Assembly: GCA_027445725.1 (NCBI GenBank)
Contig: DAIAVG010000051.1
Location: 1 to 8,477, forward strand
From: Acidithiobacillus sp.
Lineage (GTDB): Bacteria > Pseudomonadota > Gammaproteobacteria > Acidithiobacillales > Acidithiobacillaceae
Direction: 5' to 3'
Length of the DNA stretch: 8,477 bases
The position numbers and the translations under genes were made by a program. The notes below the pieces were generated by a model. It saw nothing but the letters and a program-made list of their open reading frames with translations, was not told the origin of the DNA and did no database searches. This document shows, piece by piece, positions 6,150-8,477 of this stretch; position 1 is the first letter of the stretch, and each line of letters begins with the position of its first letter.

Positions 6150-7060
6150 TGGCAACCAGGGCGATTGAGCGCAATGTCAGCCTCAGAGCAAGCGCGAAAG
6201 GCTTCAAAGTGTCTTTATCACGGCGCGTGATGACGGCATTCGCCTGGATGTTCGTCGTGTTTTCATTTCTTTTTGTCGCGGCGATGTTTGTTTCCATTAT
6301 CGGAGACGTGCTCATTCACGCATGGCCGGCGCTGACCCCCAAATTGCTAACGGACATTACCAACGGTATTGGTGGTGGTCTCAAAAATGCTATCGAAGGA
6401 ACGATGGTCATGTCTGTCGGGGCGTTGCTCCTGGCGGCACCGATCGGCATTGCCTCCGGCATATACCTGAGTGAGCATGGCCATGGCGGCGCTGGAAAAA
6501 TGCTGCGCTTTCTTTCGGACGTGTTGGTTGGTATACCGTCCATCGTCCTGGGCTATGTCGGCTATATCACCATGGTTATTTATCTGGGTTGGCAGTTCTC
6601 TGTGGCGGCGGGCATCATCACCCTGACCGTCATGCTGCTACCTTATATTGCCCGCTCCACGGAGTTGGCGCTGGCCAATATTCCTCTGGCGGTGCGCGAA
6701 GCCGGTTATGGGCTGGGGGCAGGGGAGGGGCGCGTCGTACTGCGTATTCTGTTGCCTGGTGCAGCACCGGCGATTATGACAGGACTTTTCTACGCAGTTG
6801 CCCTATCCATGGGAGAGACTGCCCCTCTGTTATATACAGCAGGTTGGTCTAATTACATGTGGAATGGCCAGTTTACCAAAGAACCTATCGGCTATCTGAC
6901 TTACGTCGTCTGGACCTTTATCAACGAACCGTTTGCGGAATCCCATATGCTCGCATTTGCGGCGGCTTTCCTGATTACCGCAGGCGTGTTGATCCTGATC
7001 CTGATCGGTCGCTGGTTACTGGTACGCGGACAGCGCCGCATGGGCGCTTATCAGGGATAA
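6149..7060 (+). CDS. pstA: Phosphate ABC transporter permease PstA
   Basis: PstA is the second permease subunit, partner of PstC. With the ATG at 6149 it has 303 residues (E. coli 296). An upstream in-frame ATG at 6128 would lie inside pstC; 6149 is preferred because GAGGG sits at 6137-6141, seven bases before it. A basic cytoplasmic N-terminus (1-26) precedes about six membrane segments, near 30-53, 84-108, 122-146, 150-168, 206-222 and 267-292. The EAA loop is PLAVREAGYGLGAGEGR (179-195), ending ILLP (200-203). The family motif MGETAPLLYTAG runs 221-232, and IPSIVLGYVGY is at 129-139. In most genomes pstB and phoU follow. Here the next 105 nt are non-coding and the next gene runs the opposite way, so the operon ends here. 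Confidence 0.95.
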   Translation: MATRAIERNVSLRASAKGFKVSLSRRVMTAFAWMFVVFSFLFVAAMFVSIIGDVLIHAWPALTPKLLTDITNGIGGGLKNAIEGTMVMSVGALLLAAPIGIASGIYLSEHGHGGAGKMLRFLSDVLVGIPSIVLGYVGYITMVIYLGWQFSVAAGIITLTVMLLPYIARSTELALANIPLAVREAGYGLGAGEGRVVLRILLPGAAPAIMTGLFYAVALSMGETAPLLYTAGWSNYMWNGQFTKEPIGYLTYVVWTFINEPFAESHMLAFAAAFLITAGVLILILIGRWLLVRGQRRMGAYQG

Positions 7061-7165
7061 ACTCCCCGCGCGGCGTCTGTGTTAGTCCGACCCGAGACTT
7101 TCCCTTTTGGAGCCTGGCGCATGTCCAACCGTCTAGTCAGTAGTGTCAGCCCCTATCTATTTGCT
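7061..7165. other. Convergent intergenic region without a clear terminator
   Basis: This 105-nt stretch lies between the pstA stop and the stop of the oppositely oriented hemerythrin gene. I see only weak hairpins: GGGA/TCCC overlapping the pstA stop (7054-7066) and CCCTA/TAGGG (7151-7155 with 7167-7171) overlapping the hemerythrin stop. Neither has a T-run. There is no trace of pstB: no Walker A, ABC signature or other recognisable coding remnant. Confidence 0.5.
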
Positions 7166-7918
7166 TTAGGGAAACGCCTTGTCAACCTGCTGGTCCTCTG
7201 CGCCCGCCAGCAACTCTTTGGCACGGGCCAGGAACTCGGCAGCGCGGCACCGATCGCTGTTGTCGGTGGTTTGCCAAATGGGAAAGAGGGTGGTTTCTTC
7301 ACGGTTTTCGTGCTTGGCGAGTGAGCCAGAAAGTACCGCGCAGATGGCAGGCAAGATGCCATAGTCCTTCTCCAGCAGCGTTTCTTCCACCAATCGAGAT
7401 TGGACGATGATGCTATCGTGCTCAAAGAGCATGTCAGCAAGAGGGCCTTTTTCCGCGCCGCCACCCAAGGTCGGGCCGAGGACGTTGTTCTCCAAATGGG
7501 CGTGGCGGCGGAGACCGATCCAGTAATCATTGAAGATGGCTTCGGCATCCGCGATTCGATTTTCGTTGGCGGCGGCTAACACGTCCGCAAACTGGCGATC
7601 CAGGCGGTAGTGGTCCCAAGTCAGCAGGTCCACCACGTCCTTGGCTTCTGCTTCGGCGCGGGGTTGTACGTCTATCTGCCAGAGTTTGCCGTCGGTCTCA
7701 AAACGCCAGGAGATGGCATCGCGCAACTGAAAGGCCACCGCCCGCATCATGGCACTGGGATCGGTGTCCGCCAACACCTGCACATGCTGACCGACCGCCA
7801 GCCGGGTCGTGGCGGCGTAGACTAGAGGTTGGGCCACCGCATAGGACATGCCACGCACGTCGATGACGTTCTGGGCAGGGCTTGTGGGTGCGGGAGATAT
7901 AGCTTGTTGAGTTGACAT
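7166..7918 (-). CDS. DUF2249 + hemerythrin (HHE) domain protein
   Basis: This 250-residue soluble protein appears to have two domains. Residues about 17-88 resemble DUF2249, a TusA-like small alpha/beta fold: VIDVRGM near 18-24, then VGQHVQVLADTDPSAM (42-57) and a final strand W80-Q-I-D-V. The TusA catalytic Cys is absent. Residues about 95-215 form a four-helix hemerythrin-like domain with likely di-iron ligands H103 (in WDHYRLD), H139 and E143 (HxxxE), H167 (in FEHD) and H203 with E207 (HxxxE). This is a fairly complete ligand set. Such proteins are linked to sensing or handling of oxygen, nitric oxide or iron, or to repair of Fe-S centres, but the exact role here is unknown. The ATG (complement of 7916-7918) has AAGGA at 7928-7932 on the minus strand, nine bases upstream. 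tRNA-Leu lies just upstream on the same strand, so readthrough from its promoter is possible. Confidence 0.87.
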   Translation of the reverse strand: MSTQQAISPAPTSPAQNVIDVRGMSYAVAQPLVYAATTRLAVGQHVQVLADTDPSAMMRAVAFQLRDAISWRFETDGKLWQIDVQPRAEAEAKDVVDLLTWDHYRLDRQFADVLAAANENRIADAEAIFNDYWIGLRRHAHLENNVLGPTLGGGAEKGPLADMLFEHDSIIVQSRLVEETLLEKDYGILPAICAVLSGSLAKHENREETTLFPIWQTTDNSDRCRAAEFLARAKELLAGAEDQQVDKAFP

Positions 7919-7938
7919 GATATGGAGTCCTTGATTGA

Positions 7939-7966
7939 AGCCTGTCCCCGGATTAGGGAGGAGGCT
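7939..7966 (-). other. Possible leader hairpin upstream of the hemerythrin gene
   Basis: On the minus strand AGCCT (7966-7962) can pair with AGGCT (7943-7939), with an inner TCCC/GGGA helix separated by a small internal loop. It lies between tRNA-Leu and the hemerythrin ribosome-binding site. It has no T-run, so it is not a clear terminator. It may be an mRNA leader structure or the 3' boundary of the tRNA transcript, but it may also be chance. Confidence 0.25.
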
Positions 7967-8002
7967 AAAGGATCAAATAGGAATGCTCTTGAGAGGTCTT
8001 GT

Positions 8003-8087
8003 TGGTGCCCAGGGCCGGACTCGAACCGGCACGGCATAAGCCGAGGGATTTTAAGTCCCTTGCGTCTACCGATTTCGCCACCTGGGC
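8003..8087 (-). tRNA. tRNA-Leu (anticodon UAA)
   Basis: This is a complete 85-nt class II tRNA on the minus strand. The 7-bp acceptor stem is GCCCAGG with CCTGGGC, the discriminator base is A and CCA is encoded (8005-8003). The D stem is GCG/CGC with GG in the loop. The anticodon stem is AGGGA/TCCCT with loop CTTAAAA, placing anticodon UAA at 8053-8051. A long variable arm (CGGC-TTAT-GCCG) and the T arm GCCGG-TTCGAGT-CCGGC follow. The long variable arm and anticodon define leucine. It decodes UUA and, by wobble, UUG. Confidence 0.97.
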
Positions 8088-8095
8088 AGGGCGCT

Positions 8096-8124
8096 ATTTT
8101 ATTACGTTTTGCCGTTCTGCTCAA
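8096..8124 (-). promoter_or_regulatory. tRNA-Leu promoter
   Basis: Read on the minus strand, -35 TTGAGC (8124-8119, 4 of 6) and -10 TAAAAT (8101-8096, 5 of 6) are separated by exactly 17 bp. The 8 bases between the -10 and the mature tRNA, AGCGCCCT, form a GC-rich discriminator of the kind known from stringently controlled stable-RNA promoters. The start point would be near 8089, so the 5' leader is only about 1-3 nt. The promoter overlaps the region where the antitoxin's missing N-terminus would be encoded on the other strand. Confidence 0.7.
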
Positions 8125-8134
8125 TCGTTGACGT

Positions 8135-8344
8135 TTGCGCTTCAGCGAAATACTCCATCAGGTGGAAAGCGGTGAAACTGTGGTTATCACGCGCCATGGG
8201 CGGCCTGTAGCTCGCGTGGAGAGCGCCAGTAAAGTCACCGGAGCACTCCCAGTTGACCGCCTTGTTGCATTTCGGGCCAGGATGCCACATTGGCGCAAAC
8301 GGAGTATTGACCTCTTGCAAGAGATGCGGGATGAGTCGATCTGA
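8135..8344 (+). pseudogene. Phd/YefM-family antitoxin, N-terminally truncated
   Basis: The frame encodes RFSEILHQVESGETVVITRHG then RPVARVE, a textbook Phd/YefM core (the DNA-binding beta-alpha part), and ends LLQEMRDESI, a common tail of antitoxins paired with PIN toxins. In intact members this core is preceded by about ten residues of the type xxVxxAEAKx and a Met start. Here an in-frame TGA stands at 8129-8131, only two codons before the first possible start, a TTG at 8135 with no ribosome-binding site. So the N-terminal strand and EAK segment are missing in this frame. The upstream DNA is the tRNA-Leu promoter on the opposite strand. The product would be about 69 residues, against 80-90 usual. 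Either this is a decayed antitoxin or translation starts in an unusual way; I favour decay. Confidence 0.6.
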
Positions 8345-8477
8345 GGTGTGGTATTTCGACACGAGCTTTCAGGTTACCGCGTACCTGCAATCACGCGGAT
8401 ATGGTCTCATCCTTCACCGCCTCATCCAGTACTTCTTGAGGAACACCGCGCTTCATCATTGCCGCAACCCCTCGCTC
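8331..8477 (+). pseudogene. Possible remnant of a PIN/VapC-type toxin start
   Basis: An ATG at 8331 overlaps the antitoxin end by 14 nt, the usual coupling in type II toxin-antitoxin pairs, and opens a frame that runs without a stop to the window end (49 codons). It starts MSRSEVWYFDTSF; the hydrophobic strand followed by D-T-S resembles the first motif of PIN-domain RNases, whose Asp is a metal ligand. From about codon 14 (QVTAYLQSRGYG...) the resemblance fades, and the opposite strand there looks like the end of another gene. I therefore read it as a toxin gene cut off after its first motif. A diverged intact toxin continuing past the window cannot be excluded. Confidence 0.35.
8391..8477 (-). 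CDS. Unrecognised protein, C-terminal fragment
   Basis: On the minus strand a frame is open from the window edge to a TGA at 8393-8391, giving 28 residues that read ERGVAAMMKRGVPQEVLDE and end AVKDETISA. The composition (amphipathic, Glu/Lys/Val-rich, no rare residues) looks more protein-like than the overlapping plus-strand frame. An internal ATG-ATG preceded by GAGGGG could instead start a 22-residue peptide, but a gene entering from outside the window is more likely. I do not recognise the family. It converges on the antitoxin-toxin remnant. Confidence 0.35.
   Translation of the reverse strand, partial: ERGVAAMMKRGVPQEVLDEAVKDETISA

Noticed and set aside
8003..8027. tRNA-Leu 3' end as an attachment site of an integrated element
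   Set aside because: No second copy of the tRNA 3' sequence was seen in the window, and no integrase is present. Flanking sequence would be needed to pursue it.
7922..8131. Plus-strand open frame across the tRNA-Leu gene
   Set aside because: It reads straight through the antisense of a complete tRNA and the tRNA promoter. Its string CPGPDSNRHG is the usual false translation of an antisense tRNA.

Overview
The window looks like chromosome of a moderately GC-rich proteobacterium of the beta/gamma type. The order yfgM-like gene, bamB, der is the classic arrangement in those classes. The next genes (a stand-alone DsrE-like protein, a PhoB-type phosphate operon, a DUF2249-hemerythrin protein) would fit an acidophilic chemolithotroph such as Acidithiobacillus, but that genus is a guess and nothing in the window proves it.

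Region 1 (1-3162, + strand) is one compact operon. It holds the 3' end of a YfgM-like TPR protein, bamB (outer-membrane assembly lipoprotein), der/engA (double GTPase for 50S ribosome maturation) and a small multi-pass membrane protein of unknown role. Junctions are an ATGA overlap, a 10-nt gap and directly abutting stop/start codons, so the genes are very likely co-transcribed. Region 2 (3163-3774) is a single-gene unit: a sigma70-like promoter whose -10 sits inside a perfect inverted repeat, a 123-aa DsrE-family protein and a hairpin terminator.

Region 3 (3775-7060) is a phosphate-starvation unit: a promoter with four PhoB-type 7-mers at exact 11-bp spacing, then pstS, pstC and pstA. PstS resembles the mycobacterial PstS1 type more than the E. 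coli type. A strong GC hairpin separates pstS from pstC, and pstC and pstA overlap by one base. No pstB ATPase or phoU follows pstA, so the transporter must take its ATPase from elsewhere.

Region 4 (7061-8101) is read on the minus strand. A tRNA-Leu(UAA) gene with its own promoter lies 84 nt upstream of a gene for a DUF2249 + hemerythrin (HHE) di-iron protein. Region 5 (8102-8477) looks like a decayed accessory patch. A Phd/YefM-type antitoxin lacks its N-terminus and lies against the tRNA promoter. An overlapping reading frame starts like a PIN/VapC toxin but soon loses that resemblance, and the C-terminus of an unrecognised protein comes in on the opposite strand.

No CRISPR array, complete insertion sequence or origin was seen. 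The best candidates for a closer look are the tandem Pho-box promoter driving a pstB-less operon with a PstS1-like binding protein, and the toxin-antitoxin remnant beside tRNA-Leu. I did not find convincing evidence of a wholly new system.
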